NCBI RefSeq assembly: GCF_001940565.1
Contig: NZ_LTDM01000011.1
Span: 1-64,000, forward strand
DNA length: 64,000 nt
From: Tissierella creatinophila DSM 6911
GTDB lineage: Bacteria; Bacillota; Clostridia; Tissierellales; Tissierellaceae
Reading direction: 5' to 3'
The notes under the pieces were generated by a model. The model saw nothing but the letters and a program-made list of their open reading frames with translations, was not told where the DNA came from and searched no databases. Shown one piece after another: positions 26,059 to 34,512 of the stretch (the stretch's first letter is position 1; each line of letters opens with the position of its first letter). Made by a program: the position numbers and the translations under genes.

Positions 26059-26291
26059 AGCTTTTCACGTCCTATTAATCTTGTTTCATAAAAATATAAA
26101 TCTTCCATATCACATTCGAGTCCTATCTCAGCTAAGTCCAAATTAATTTCGCTCATTTCATTGTATCCTGTTTTAAGATTTTCGCAAATATCATGACGCC
26201 ATTTTTGCTCAAAATATGATTTCAAATATTCTAAAGCAAAATCTTTATGCACGCTATATTTCATCGGGCTCCTCTGATCAAATTCAATCAT
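26055..26291 (-). CDS. EndoA antitoxin with unusual N-terminus
   Basis: 78 residues from the ATG at 26291, which follows GGGGGGG at five bases; an upstream start at 26321 lacks a site. The C-terminal part ([20 protein letters not shown], then [10 protein letters not shown]) matches the toxin-binding tail of clostridial CopG-type EndoAI antitoxins. The N-terminal part, where a ribbon-helix-helix DNA-binding strand such as KRIVVSIP is expected, reads [19 protein letters not shown] and does not look standard. It overlaps the toxin start by four bases. Confidence 0.82.
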   Translation of the reverse strand: MIEFDQRSPMKYSVHKDFALEYLKSYFEQKWRHDICENLKTGYNEMSEINLDLAEIGLECDMEDLYFYETRLIGREKL

Positions 26292-26404
26292 AAATTCCCC
26301 CCCTTTTTTAATTATATACATATAATCAATAAAACAAATATATAAAGAAAACTTTTGTCAGATGCTTTTGTGATTTAAAATCTCTACTTTATCCATTAGC
26401 TATA

Positions 26405-26450
26405 CTTTTTCTTACCATAGCCTAAGAGGATAAGGTATTGTAAGAAAAAG
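26405..26450. other. Stable hairpin between alr and the antitoxin gene
   Basis: CTTTTTCTTAC (26405-26415) pairs perfectly with GTAAGAAAAAG (26440-26450) around a 24-base apical region that can pair further. It sits about 110 bases upstream of the antitoxin start and 60 after alr. No U run follows on the minus strand. It may be an RNA processing or stability element, a partial terminator, or an operator for the autoregulated toxin-antitoxin pair. Confidence 0.5.
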
Positions 26451-26511
26451 CTATCAGATAAAATAATTATATCTTTATATAGAGCCTTATGTCAACTAAT
26501 TAAACACTTAA

Positions 26512-27687
26512 TTAATCTAAAATATAATCAACAATATGACTAAGTTTATTATTCTTAATATATATTCTAGGTACCCTCCTACCCATCATACATACGACCT
26601 CATAATTTACTGTACCTAACCAACTAGCAATTTCTTCTACTGAAGGGCAGTTTTCTTCTTCATATCCAAATAAAATTACTTCATCGCCTATTTTTATATC
26701 ATCTATACCTGTTATATCTATCATTAATTGATCCATACAAATCTTTCCAACTACTTTAGCTCTTTGCCCTTTTACGTAGACTTCAGCTTTCCCTGTAAGC
26801 ATTCTTGAATATCCATCAGCATATCCGATAGGAAGAGTTGCTATTTTGGTTCTATCTTTTGCTATGTATAGATGGTTATAACTTATTCCACTTCCCTTTG
26901 CTATAGTTTTGATATGAGATATGCTTGACTTTAAAGTCATAGCAGGGATTATATGGAGATTTTCTTCATTTACTTCTTCTGAAGGATAGTGTCCGTAAAT
27001 AAGAATTCCTGGTCTTATCATATTTAGATTATATTTTTTTATATCTAGTGTTGCCGCTGAATTGGAAGCATGCTTTATTTCTATATAGAGTCCCTTTTCT
27101 TCTAACCTTTCTACTACATCCATAAATCTTTTAAATTGCAAATCAGTAAAACTCTTATCTCGTTCATCTGATTTTGCAAAATGTGTAAATATACCTTCTA
27201 TTTTTATATTTGGAAGTTTTGAAATCTTTATTATATCTTCTATAGATCTATTGTTTGGATAAAATCCTATCCTACCCATCCCTGTATCTATCTTTATATG
27301 GATAATTGCATCCTTCTTTAGTGAAACTGCTACATCAGAAAGTATTTTAGCATCTTCATAGCTATATATGTTTTGTATAAGATCATACTTGACTATATTT
27401 TTATATTGACTAGGTGGAGTATAGTTTAATACTAAAATTGGCGCTCTTATACCCTCTTTCCTAAGCTCCATACCTTCGGGCATTATAGAAACACCTAGTC
27501 TATCTGCTCCATTTTCTAAAAACACTTTCGAAGCACTAATAGCACCATGTCCATATCCATTAGCCTTAACTATTGCCATAATAAGTGTATTTTTATCTGT
27601 ATTATTTCTCAAGTTTTTTATATTATATGCTAAATTATCTAAGTTTATTTCAAGTATCGCTGGCCTTGTTTCTTGTAAATACTTCAT
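26512..27687 (-). CDS. alr: Alanine racemase
   Basis: 391-residue PLP enzyme making D-alanine for peptidoglycan. The PLP lysine is K41 in IVKANGYGHGA; the second catalytic base Tyr is in SGISYNHLYIA (about 268); the C-terminal beta domain carries KICMDQLMIDIT. The ATG follows GGAG. Located between the GerS/YdcC-like lipoprotein and the toxin-antitoxin pair; in C. difficile an alr gene is co-transcribed with gerS. Confidence 0.96.
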   Translation of the reverse strand: MKYLQETRPAILEINLDNLAYNIKNLRNNTDKNTLIMAIVKANGYGHGAISASKVFLENGADRLGVSIMPEGMELRKEGIRAPILVLNYTPPSQYKNIVKYDLIQNIYSYEDAKILSDVAVSLKKDAIIHIKIDTGMGRIGFYPNNRSIEDIIKISKLPNIKIEGIFTHFAKSDERDKSFTDLQFKRFMDVVERLEEKGLYIEIKHASNSAATLDIKKYNLNMIRPGILIYGHYPSEEVNEENLHIIPAMTLKSSISHIKTIAKGSGISYNHLYIAKDRTKIATLPIGYADGYSRMLTGKAEVYVKGQRAKVVGKICMDQLMIDITGIDDIKIGDEVILFGYEEENCPSVEEIASWLGTVNYEVVCMMGRRVPRIYIKNNKLSHIVDYILD

Positions 27688-27760
27688 ATAATCTTTCTCC
27701 TTATTGCCTAAAGTAATATTAATATTAAAATCTTATTATATTATACCACTAAGCCTCAGT

Positions 27761-28336
27761 CTATGGAAGAAATTTAAAATTTTCATATAAGATAATCGTT
27801 CGTGTTACTCCTTCTCTATCCAATATCTCTAAGCTAAAAGGAGTAAGTTCTCTTTTATCAAACAATAAAATCTTCTTATTATTATATTTATTTTTATCTT
27901 TTATAGGATAGTCAAAAGCAAAGTATTGCTTACCATCTATTTCTTTTTCCTCTATAAATTTTAATTTTTTTATATTATCAAATATATCTTTAGCTAAAAA
28001 TCCTTTATCTAAGTCCTTAAAATCATTTAAAGTAATAGATTGTTCTATTGCGGGGTTGTTAATTATTATTTTATTATTTAAGTATTCTGAAGTAATTTTA
28101 TTATTTTTTCCTGGATATATTATTTCTACTATTGTCTTACCATCTTTTATATGCTTTTCATTCATTTTGTATTGTGCCTTATTCCCATCCATACTTATTG
28201 TAATGTTTAAGGAACTTTCATATCCTTTACATTTATTAAATTGCTTTTCTATTTTTTTTACTACTCTTTCCTCGCTAAAACTACATCCTATCATTATTAT
28301 AGACAATAAAAATATAGTTAATACAATTTTTCGCAA
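27761..28336 (-). CDS. GerS/YdcC-like lipoprotein (LolA-type fold)
   Basis: About 191 residues. From a TTG at 28336, behind AGGTGG at eight bases, it begins MRKIVLTIFLLSIIMIGC, a clean lipoprotein signal with Cys18; a GTG at 28348 is poorly spaced. The body alternates beta strands with GNKAQYKMNEK, KTIVEIIYP and PFSLEILD, as in LolA-like outer-membrane-lipoprotein-carrier folds. The place between acpS and alr is that of Bacillus ydcC and of gerS in C. difficile, where GerS is needed for cortex modification by CwlD and so for germination. Function is inferred from fold and synteny. Confidence 0.8.
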   Translation of the reverse strand: MRKIVLTIFLLSIIMIGCSFSEERVVKKIEKQFNKCKGYESSLNITISMDGNKAQYKMNEKHIKDGKTIVEIIYPGKNNKITSEYLNNKIIINNPAIEQSITLNDFKDLDKGFLAKDIFDNIKKLKFIEEKEIDGKQYFAFDYPIKDKNKYNNKKILLFDKRELTPFSLEILDREGVTRTIILYENFKFLP

Positions 28337-28407
28337 ATCCTCTACCACCTTCCTTTTAAAAATTATATCTACTATATTTATATTTATATTATTTATATTT
28401 ATACTCT

Positions 28408-28779
28408 TTATTTAAAAAAGCCTATAGAAAAACTAATAGCATACTCTTTTTCATGAGATATAGATATTTCTATAGAATTTAAGTCTATTTCTTTTAAATA
28501 TTTTCTAATTTTAGAAGAGATATTTATAAACGGTCTACCATTTTTATCGTGGAGAATCTCTATGTCTTTCCAATTTAAATTTCCAATCCCTACGCCTAAA
28601 AGTTTAGAAACTGATTCTTTAGTAGCAAAGAGTCCAGCTACTGTTTTAGGATTATTTATTTTATTTTCTATATATTCTATTTCACTATATGTAAAAACTT
28701 TTTTATAAAAAGACTCTCTTCTTTTTTCTAATATTTTTTCTATTCTTTTTATCTCTACTATATCTACTCCTGTTCTCAT
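28408..28779 (-). CDS. acpS: Holo-[acyl-carrier-protein] synthase
   Basis: 123 residues from the ATG at 28779, which follows AAAGGTGA; a start 36 bases upstream adds residues absent from the family. It transfers phosphopantetheine from CoA to apo-ACP. The family motifs GVDIVEIKRIE at the N-terminus (Asp6 binds Mg) and GLFATKESVSKLLG in the middle are intact. Heads the acpS-gerS/ydcC-alr-endoAI-endoA gene order shared with Bacillus. Confidence 0.94.
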   Translation of the reverse strand: MRTGVDIVEIKRIEKILEKRRESFYKKVFTYSEIEYIENKINNPKTVAGLFATKESVSKLLGVGIGNLNWKDIEILHDKNGRPFINISSKIRKYLKEIDLNSIEISISHEKEYAISFSIGFFK

Positions 28780-28828
28780 CTCAATCACCTTTGCAGTTTT
28801 TATATAATTATACACTATTTTTACAAAA

Positions 28829-28864
28829 TAAAAAATCTCTAGGAGTATTCCTAGAGATTTTTTT
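28829..28864 (-). terminator. Terminator of the coat-protein pair
   Basis: AAAAATCTCTAGGA and its complement TCCTAGAGATTTTT form a strong hairpin with a 3-4 base loop and U run. The stop codon of the 28863 gene lies at its edge. Confidence 0.9.
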
Positions 28865-29120
28865 ATCCTTGTAGAGTAGATTGTAGGTCTGTTTTAGTAG
28901 TTTGAATATCTCCTTGAGGAGCTGGAGGAGCTGCTTTATAATACCCTTTTTGTTCTGCCATTTGATAAAGTTGATATTGCATTTGTTCTGCTTCATTTCT
29001 AAGTGTTTGAAGAGTAGATCTAAGTTGTTGATTCGAACACTCTGTAATTGCAGTTGTATAAGAACCTATACTTGCTTTAGTTCCTGCTAATATATCATTT
29101 ACTATGTCTCTTTCTTTCAT
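28863..29120 (-). CDS. CotF-like spore coat protein
   Basis: 85 residues. The helical segment KERDIVNDILAGTKASIGSY and the following ECSNQQLRSTLQTLRNEAEQ, then QYQLYQMAEQKGYYKAAPPA, match the CotF family of spore coat proteins (four-helix ferritin-like half). The tail is rich in P, Q and T. It starts 10 bases after a second short CotF-like gene; such pairs are common in Clostridia. Expression in the mother cell during sporulation is expected; I could not pick a convincing sigma-E/K site. Confidence 0.85.
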   Translation of the reverse strand: MKERDIVNDILAGTKASIGSYTTAITECSNQQLRSTLQTLRNEAEQMQYQLYQMAEQKGYYKAAPPAPQGDIQTTKTDLQSTLQG

Positions 29121-29130
29121 CTTTACCCTC

Positions 29131-29337
29131 CTATAGTGAATTTATTAAGTTAGTAGCGGTTGTTTTAGCATCAGTACTTGATTGCTTAAAAAGTTGTTTA
29201 AATTGTGGATCTTGGACTTGATTTGAATAAGCATCAAACTTACAACTCATAGTTACATGAGCACCTGCTATTTCTTTTACACTGTTTAATTCTTGTTGAG
29301 TTAAATTGCTTAAGTTAATAGTATTTTTAAGTGCCAT
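29131..29337 (-). CDS. Short CotF-like coat protein partner
   Basis: 68 residues from the ATG at 29337 behind GAAGGAGG; an upstream in-frame start would swallow that site. It begins MALKNTINLSNLTQQELNSV, and the second half (HVTMSCKFDAYSNQVQDPQF) ends in a helix with FKQLFKQSSTDAKTTATN. Composition and pairing with the downstream CotF-like gene suggest a spore coat partner, with one protein giving each half of the helical bundle. The pairing idea is inference. Confidence 0.78.
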   Translation of the reverse strand: MALKNTINLSNLTQQELNSVKEIAGAHVTMSCKFDAYSNQVQDPQFKQLFKQSSTDAKTTATNLINSL

Positions 29338-29497
29338 TATAAATCCTCCTTCAATTTTATTTAACAATATTATTATGTACTAATTGTTTTTTTTTACTCA
29401 TAGATTATAAATTTTTTTTAATTTTTTATTAAAACAATGAATATGCAAACAAATTCTGATATACTTATATACAAATATATAAAGGTGGGATTTTTTG

Positions 29498-30937
29498 ATG
29501 GAATTTATTATAGGTAAAGGAAGTAATATAAAACTAGTAACTGTATATGAAGATATAGAAACACTTGAAACTGGTAAAGAACTTTTTGATTTTCTTAAAG
29601 AAAAAGAAATTTTCAAAGGGAAATTTGGAGAAGTTTATGGAGACTTTTCTTTAAATGGAGAAAACATTCTTTTATTGGGTCTTGGTAAAAAAGATAAGAT
29701 AACAGTTAACGGCTTAAGAAAAGCATTTTTTAAAGCAGCCAAAGAATTGTCAAAGTTTAAAATAAATGAAGTAGAAATCCAGATTAAAGAATTATTTGGG
29801 CTAGATGAAAAAGATGTTGTAGGAGCTATAGCTGAAGGTCTGCTTCATTCCCAATATGCCTTTGATAAATATATAAGTGAAAAGAAAAATAAAGTTAAAC
29901 TAGATAAAGTATATTTAGATATAGAATCTTCAAAAAAAGAAGAATTAGAAGCTACCATTGGAGAAGTAAAAATCCTTATTGATGCTTTGTTTTTAAGTAG
30001 AGATTTAGTAAATGAAAGAGCAATGAATATGTATCCTGAAATTTTAGCGAATAAGGCAAAAGAACATTTAGAACCTCTTTTAGTTAATGTAGAAGTATTT
30101 GGTAGAGAAAAAATAGAAGAACTCGGAATGAAAGCATTTTTAGCAGTTGCGGAAGGTTCTAATAAAGAACCTAAGTTTATAGTTATGAATTATAAAGGAG
30201 ATCCTTCTTCTAAAGAAAAACTTGCCCTTGTAGGTAAAGGTTTAACTTACGATTCAGGAGGATATTCTTTAAAGCCTACTGCCGGTAGTATGGATACAAT
30301 GTACTGTGATATGGGTGGTTCTGGTACTGTTATAGGAGCTATGAAAGCAATAGCATCAAGTAAGTTAAAGAAAAATGTAGTAGGAATAGTAGCAGCTTGT
30401 GAAAACATGATATCAGGAGGAGCTTACAAGCCAGGAGATATCATAGGTTCTATGTCCGGAAAGACAATAGAAGTGTTAAATACTGATGCAGAAGGAAGGT
30501 TGACACTAGCTGATGCACTTTGGTATGCTGCTACAGTTGTTAAAGCGGATAAAATAATAGATCTTGCTACTTTAACTGGTGCTTGTGTAGTAGCATTAGG
30601 AGATGTAACTACTGGAGCTATAACAAATAATCAAGAACTTATGAATAGTGTTAAAAACGCTTCAGAAATAGCAGGAGAGCCAATTTTAGAACTTCCAACA
30701 AATCCTGAGTATGAAGAGCTTATAAAAAGTGACTTTGCCGATATAAAAAATGTTGGTGGTAGAGGCGCAGGAACTATAACTGCTGGATTGTTCTTAAGAG
30801 AATTTATTCAAGAAACTCCTTGGGTACATTTAGATATAGCTGGAACTGCTTATTTAGATAAAGCTATGGGATACCTTCCAAAAGGTGCGAGCGGAGTTCA
30901 TGTAAAAACTCTTTATTATCTGGTAAAAAATTCATAA
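29498..30937 (+). CDS. pepA: Leucyl aminopeptidase (M17 family)
   Basis: About 479 residues. It is a dizinc cytosolic aminopeptidase. The catalytic domain has LVGKGLTYDSGGYSLKPTAG with the zinc-binding Lys and Asp, and the family signature NTDAEGRLTLADAL. Start is either the ATG at 29498 or the TTG three bases before; AGGTGG is usable for both. N-terminal domain (about 1-165) is the poorly conserved M17 domain. Monocistronic, divergent from the coat genes. Confidence 0.95.
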   Translation: MEFIIGKGSNIKLVTVYEDIETLETGKELFDFLKEKEIFKGKFGEVYGDFSLNGENILLLGLGKKDKITVNGLRKAFFKAAKELSKFKINEVEIQIKELFGLDEKDVVGAIAEGLLHSQYAFDKYISEKKNKVKLDKVYLDIESSKKEELEATIGEVKILIDALFLSRDLVNERAMNMYPEILANKAKEHLEPLLVNVEVFGREKIEELGMKAFLAVAEGSNKEPKFIVMNYKGDPSSKEKLALVGKGLTYDSGGYSLKPTAGSMDTMYCDMGGSGTVIGAMKAIASSKLKKNVVGIVAACENMISGGAYKPGDIIGSMSGKTIEVLNTDAEGRLTLADALWYAATVVKADKIIDLATLTGACVVALGDVTTGAITNNQELMNSVKNASEIAGEPILELPTNPEYEELIKSDFADIKNVGGRGAGTITAGLFLREFIQETPWVHLDIAGTAYLDKAMGYLPKGASGVHVKTLYYLVKNS

Positions 30938-30942
30938 TTAAA

Positions 30943-30978
30943 TAAAAAATGTGGAACTTATTCTACATTTTTTTATTT
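30943..30978 (+). terminator. Terminator of pepA
   Basis: AAAAAATGTGGAA (30944-30956) pairs with TTCTACATTTTTT (30961-30973) with one G-U wobble and a 4-base loop; T-rich exit. Confidence 0.85.
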
Positions 30979-31012
30979 TATTCTAGTCTTTAAGACAATA
31001 ATAAAATAAGAC

Positions 31013-31041
31013 TTGACAAATTTTGATTTTCATAATAAACT
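31013..31041 (+). promoter_or_regulatory. Promoter of the met T-box unit
   Basis: TTGACA (31013-31018), 17-base spacer, TAAACT (31036-31041). The leader RNA begins a few bases downstream. Confidence 0.7.
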
Positions 31042-31071
31042 TATAATAATTTAAAGAACTTAATAAAAACT

Positions 31072-31346
31072 TTGAAAAGAAGAGTAAACTTATGAAATTT
31101 CTTAAAAGAGAGTTCTACTTGGTGAAAAGGAACAGAAAAATAATAAGTTGAATATGGTCTTGGAGTTAGGTAGCTGAATTTGTTTAAGTTATCTCGGATG
31201 CATCCGTTAGAGTGATAGAGTATAAAAGACTTTAGTCTTTAAGTACTCGAAGAGATATTTATCGTGAGGTAAATATAAACCTAGGGTGGTAACACGAAGC
31301 TTTCGTCCCTTTGCTTTTTTTAAAGTAAAGGGTGGAGGCTTTTTTT
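31072..31346 (+). ncRNA. Methionine T-box leader of metNIQ
   Basis: The Stem I apical motif TTGGTGAAAAGGAAC is followed by the specifier ATG at 31154-31156 with a purine after it, at the same distance from a downstream GGAG as in the cysteine leader. The T-box is AGGGTGGTAACACG (31283-31296), a variant of the usual ACCGCG ending. The terminator pairs AAGCTTTCGTCCCTTT with AAAGGGTGGAGGCTT and ends in seven T (31297-31346). ATG fits a methionine transporter. Uncharged initiator or elongator tRNA-Met would open expression. Confidence 0.92.
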
Positions 31347-31378
31347 AATATAGTTTTGAATTAGAGGAGTGAATTGTT

Positions 31379-32386
31379 TTGATAAAAATAGAAAATTTAA
31401 ATAAAGTTTTCGAAACTGGTGGTATAAAGTTTGAAGCTATAAAAGATGTAAACTTAAATATAAATGATAAAGATATATATGGAATAATTGGTCTTTCTGG
31501 AGCTGGTAAATCAACTCTTATAAGATGTTTAAATAGACTAGAAGAACCTACTTCTGGATCTATTTCAATAGAAGGAGTAGACATTCTATCCTTAGGAAAA
31601 GAAGAATTGAGACTATTTCGTAAAAAGATAGGAATGATATTTCAAGATTTCAATCTTTTAAAGCAAAAAACTGTATATGATAATGTAGCCCTTCCACTCT
31701 ACTTGGAAAAGATGGAGACTAAAAAGATAAAAGAAAAAGTAGATCTTCTTTTAGACTATGTAGGTTTAAAAGATAAAAAAAATAGCTACCCTTCTGAATT
31801 ATCTGGTGGACAAAAACAAAGGGTTGCTATTGCAAGAGCTATAGCAAATGATCCTAAAGTTCTACTTAGTGATGAGGCAACTTCAAGTCTAGATCCCCAA
31901 ACAACTGTATCTATATTGGAACTTTTAAAGAGGATTCAGGGTGAACTTGGAATAACCATCATAATGATAACTCATCAAATGGAAGTAGTAAAACAAATAT
32001 GCAATAAAGTAGCTATCATGGATGGTGGTGTTGTAATTGAAGAAAATACAGTAGAAAATGTATTTAATAATCCCAAGACAACCTTAGCTAAAAGTTTTAT
32101 AGGCTCAGTAAATACCTTGGCAGAAGAAGAAATTATAAATCCAAATGATTTTAAAGGAAAACTTATAAGGCTAGGATATCTTGGAGAAAGCTCCAATAAT
32201 CCAATTGTATCTCAAATGATAAAAAACTTCCAAATAGAAGTAAACATACTCTCTGGAAGTATAGATAAACTTCAATCCACAAGTGTAGGTCACTTAATAC
32301 TTGAATTAATTGGAGAAGAATCTGAAATAGAAAAATCTATGGACTTTTTAAAACAAAAAAATGTAACTGTGGAGGTGATAGAATGA
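31379..32386 (+). CDS. metN: Methionine ABC transporter ATPase
   Basis: 335 residues from a TTG start behind GAGGAG. Walker A GLSGAGKSTLIR, signature LSGGQKQRVAIARA and Walker B VLLSDEATSSLD are intact. The extra C-terminal domain (about 260-335) is the NIL regulatory domain that binds methionine and causes trans-inhibition in MetN. Overlaps metI by four bases. Confidence 0.95.
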   Translation: MIKIENLNKVFETGGIKFEAIKDVNLNINDKDIYGIIGLSGAGKSTLIRCLNRLEEPTSGSISIEGVDILSLGKEELRLFRKKIGMIFQDFNLLKQKTVYDNVALPLYLEKMETKKIKEKVDLLLDYVGLKDKKNSYPSELSGGQKQRVAIARAIANDPKVLLSDEATSSLDPQTTVSILELLKRIQGELGITIIMITHQMEVVKQICNKVAIMDGGVVIEENTVENVFNNPKTTLAKSFIGSVNTLAEEEIINPNDFKGKLIRLGYLGESSNNPIVSQMIKNFQIEVNILSGSIDKLQSTSVGHLILELIGEESEIEKSMDFLKQKNVTVEVIE

Positions 32387-33027
32387 AAGATTTATTTTTA
32401 GAAGGTACAATTGAAACCTTATATATGGTCTCTCTTTCAACAATTTTTTCACTTTTAATGGGTTTTCCACTAGGACTTTTACTTGTATTAACTGAAAAAG
32501 GTGGAATATGGCCAAAACCACAGTTCAATAAAGTTTTAGATGGAGTAATAAATGTATTAAGATCTATTCCGTTTATAATACTTATGATATTAGTGTTTCC
32601 ACTTTCAAATCTCATAGTCCAAAAATCTATCGGTACAACCGCTACAATAGTTCCACTATCTATAGCTGCTGCACCTTTTGTTGCAAGAATAATGGAAACA
32701 AGTATAAGAGAAATCGATAGAGGTGTAATAGAGATGAGTCAATCACTTGGCTCTAGTGTAGGCGAAATTATAAAATATATTCTTATACCTGAAGCCCTCC
32801 CTTCTATTGTCTCTGGTATAACACTTGTAATTATAAATATAATAGGCTACTCTGCTATGGCAGGTGCCCTTGGAGGCGGTGGCCTTGGAGATATCGCTAT
32901 AAGATTTGGTCTTTATAAGAGTGGAGAAAAGCACAATATGTATATAGCTCTTATTATAATAATATTATTAGTTCAAAGTGTACAATTTATAGGCAACAGA
33001 ATTATGTTTAAAATAGATAAAAAATAA
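32383..33027 (+). CDS. metI: Methionine ABC transporter permease
   Basis: 214 residues, five predicted spans, with the transporter coupling loop around EMSQSLGSSVGEIIKYILIPEA (positions about 115-137). Typical MetI length. The ATG overlaps the metN stop as ATGA and has GGAGGTGA as site. Confidence 0.94.
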   Translation: MKDLFLEGTIETLYMVSLSTIFSLLMGFPLGLLLVLTEKGGIWPKPQFNKVLDGVINVLRSIPFIILMILVFPLSNLIVQKSIGTTATIVPLSIAAAPFVARIMETSIREIDRGVIEMSQSLGSSVGEIIKYILIPEALPSIVSGITLVIINIIGYSAMAGALGGGGLGDIAIRFGLYKSGEKHNMYIALIIIILLVQSVQFIGNRIMFKIDKK

Positions 33028-33056
33028 AATTAAAAATAAAATTAGGGGGAATAAAA

Positions 33057-33857
33057 ATGAAAAAAATATTTAAAGTTTTACTTATTTCTGTATTATCATT
33101 ATCAATTTTTACTGCTTGTTCTAAAGACTCAGGCAGCACAACCAAGTTAGTAATAGGTGCATCTCCAGATCCTCATGCTAAAATATTAGAATTAGTAAAA
33201 GATGATTTAAAAAAAGAAGGCATAGAACTTGAAATCCAAGAATTTACAGACTATGTTATACCAAACAAAGCTTTAGCACAAAAAGATTTAGATGCCAACT
33301 TTTTCCAACACGAACCCTATTTAATAGACTTTGCCAAAAAAGAAAATCTTGATCTTGTATCCCTTGGAAGTACTCATGTAGAGCCTATGGCACTATACAG
33401 TGATAACATGAAAAATATAGATGATTTAAAAGATGGCGCTGAAATAGCTATTCCAAATGATACTGTAAATGGAGCAAGAGCACTTATCTTATTAGAAGTA
33501 AATGGTCTAATAAAAGTAGATAAAAAAGCAGGACTAAATGCTACTGAAAGAGATGTAATAGAAAATCCTAAAAATTTAAAATTTACTGCTTTAGAAGCGG
33601 CTCTTTTACCACAAGCTCTAAAAGATGTAGATGCAGCTGTTATAAATGGAAACTATGCAATAGAAGCAGGTCTAAACCCAGTAAAAGACGGTATTATAGT
33701 TGAGGGAGCAGAATCTCCCTATGCTAATATAGTAGCGGTTAGAAAAGGAGAAGAAGGAGAAGAAAAGTTTAAAAAACTTTTAAAAGTTCTTCAATCTGAA
33801 AAAGTTAAAAAATTCATAGAAGAAGAATTTGATGGAGCATTTGTTCCAGCATTTTAA
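33057..33857 (+). CDS. metQ: Methionine-binding lipoprotein
   Basis: 266 residues with a lipoprotein signal ending SIFTAC (Cys21). The NlpA/MetQ family pattern is clear: LVIGASPDPHAKILELV, then ANFFQHEPYLIDFAK and AIPNDTVNGARALILLE. It captures methionine at the cell surface for MetNI. The SIFTAC lipobox is followed by KDSGSTTK linker. Ends at the unit's terminator. Confidence 0.95.
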   Translation: MKKIFKVLLISVLSLSIFTACSKDSGSTTKLVIGASPDPHAKILELVKDDLKKEGIELEIQEFTDYVIPNKALAQKDLDANFFQHEPYLIDFAKKENLDLVSLGSTHVEPMALYSDNMKNIDDLKDGAEIAIPNDTVNGARALILLEVNGLIKVDKKAGLNATERDVIENPKNLKFTALEAALLPQALKDVDAAVINGNYAIEAGLNPVKDGIIVEGAESPYANIVAVRKGEEGEEKFKKLLKVLQSEKVKKFIEEEFDGAFVPAF

Positions 33858-33907
33858 ATAAAATCCAGGTTAAGGAGTATATGCTCTTTAACCTGGATTT
33901 TATTTTT
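33856..33907 (+). terminator. Terminator of metNIQ
   Basis: AAATAAAATCCAGGTTAA (33856-33873) pairs with its complement ending at 33905 around a loop that itself pairs GAG with CTC; T run on exit. Starts at the metQ stop codon. Confidence 0.9.
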
Positions 33908-33956
33908 GAATTTATTTAGATCGGCAAATTGAATCATTCAACCTACAATTAATTGC

Positions 33957-34370
33957 CTATTTTAAAATTTGTTCTTTAGCCTTCTCCAATTTTTCCATTG
34001 GTAAGTCCCAGTCTTTATATCCATCTGATAGTAGATTATAATAATGATCTGGCGGACTTTGAGGATCTTTTTCTATCATGATATAAGCAAATGCTTCATA
34101 AGTATTTCCTTTTTCATCTGAAACTTCTATTCCTATTCTATTATAAAGGTCAGGATAACCTTCTAAGGTATCTAGAATTTCTAATTCTTCTTTAGATATT
34201 ACATAGATTGCTCCTAATACCTCATCACCTTTATCTTCTATAATATCTGCCAATTCATTAAAAATCAAAGTATATCCTTTTAAACTTACCTTTTTTATAG
34301 GTATTGCATCAGGACATCTAGATAACATATGATCTTTATTTAAATTACTTGCATAAGCAAAATACAACAT
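33957..34370 (-). CDS. Gamma-glutamylcyclotransferase-like (AIG2/GGCT) protein
   Basis: 137 residues. The N-terminal YFAYASNLNKDHMLSRCP is the substrate-binding YGSN-type loop of the GGCT fold; LDTLEGYPDLYNRIGI includes the acidic region expected near the catalytic Glu. These enzymes release 5-oxoproline from gamma-glutamyl amines or amino acids; the actual substrate here is unknown. AGGAGG site. Monocistronic, convergent with metQ. Confidence 0.88.
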   Translation of the reverse strand: MLYFAYASNLNKDHMLSRCPDAIPIKKVSLKGYTLIFNELADIIEDKGDEVLGAIYVISKEELEILDTLEGYPDLYNRIGIEVSDEKGNTYEAFAYIMIEKDPQSPPDHYYNLLSDGYKDWDLPMEKLEKAKEQILK

Positions 34371-34512
34371 CTTAAAACCTCCTCTTTATATATTATTACT
34401 CATATATTACCCTAATGATGAATATATAAAACTTTTAGATTTAAGTTAATTTCCCAATAAAATGGGTATTATATTTTAAGTAAGATTTAATTAAAAATAG
34501 GAGGATCACTAC

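Noticed and set aside
28808-28996. 62-codon minus-strand frame between acpS and the coat gene
   Set aside because: Overlaps the CotF-like gene in another frame and runs through its terminator; composition is not protein-like.
29338-29497. Sigma-E or sigma-K promoter for the coat-protein pair
   Set aside because: Several CATA-like words occur, but none has the right -35 at a proper spacing in this AT-rich stretch.
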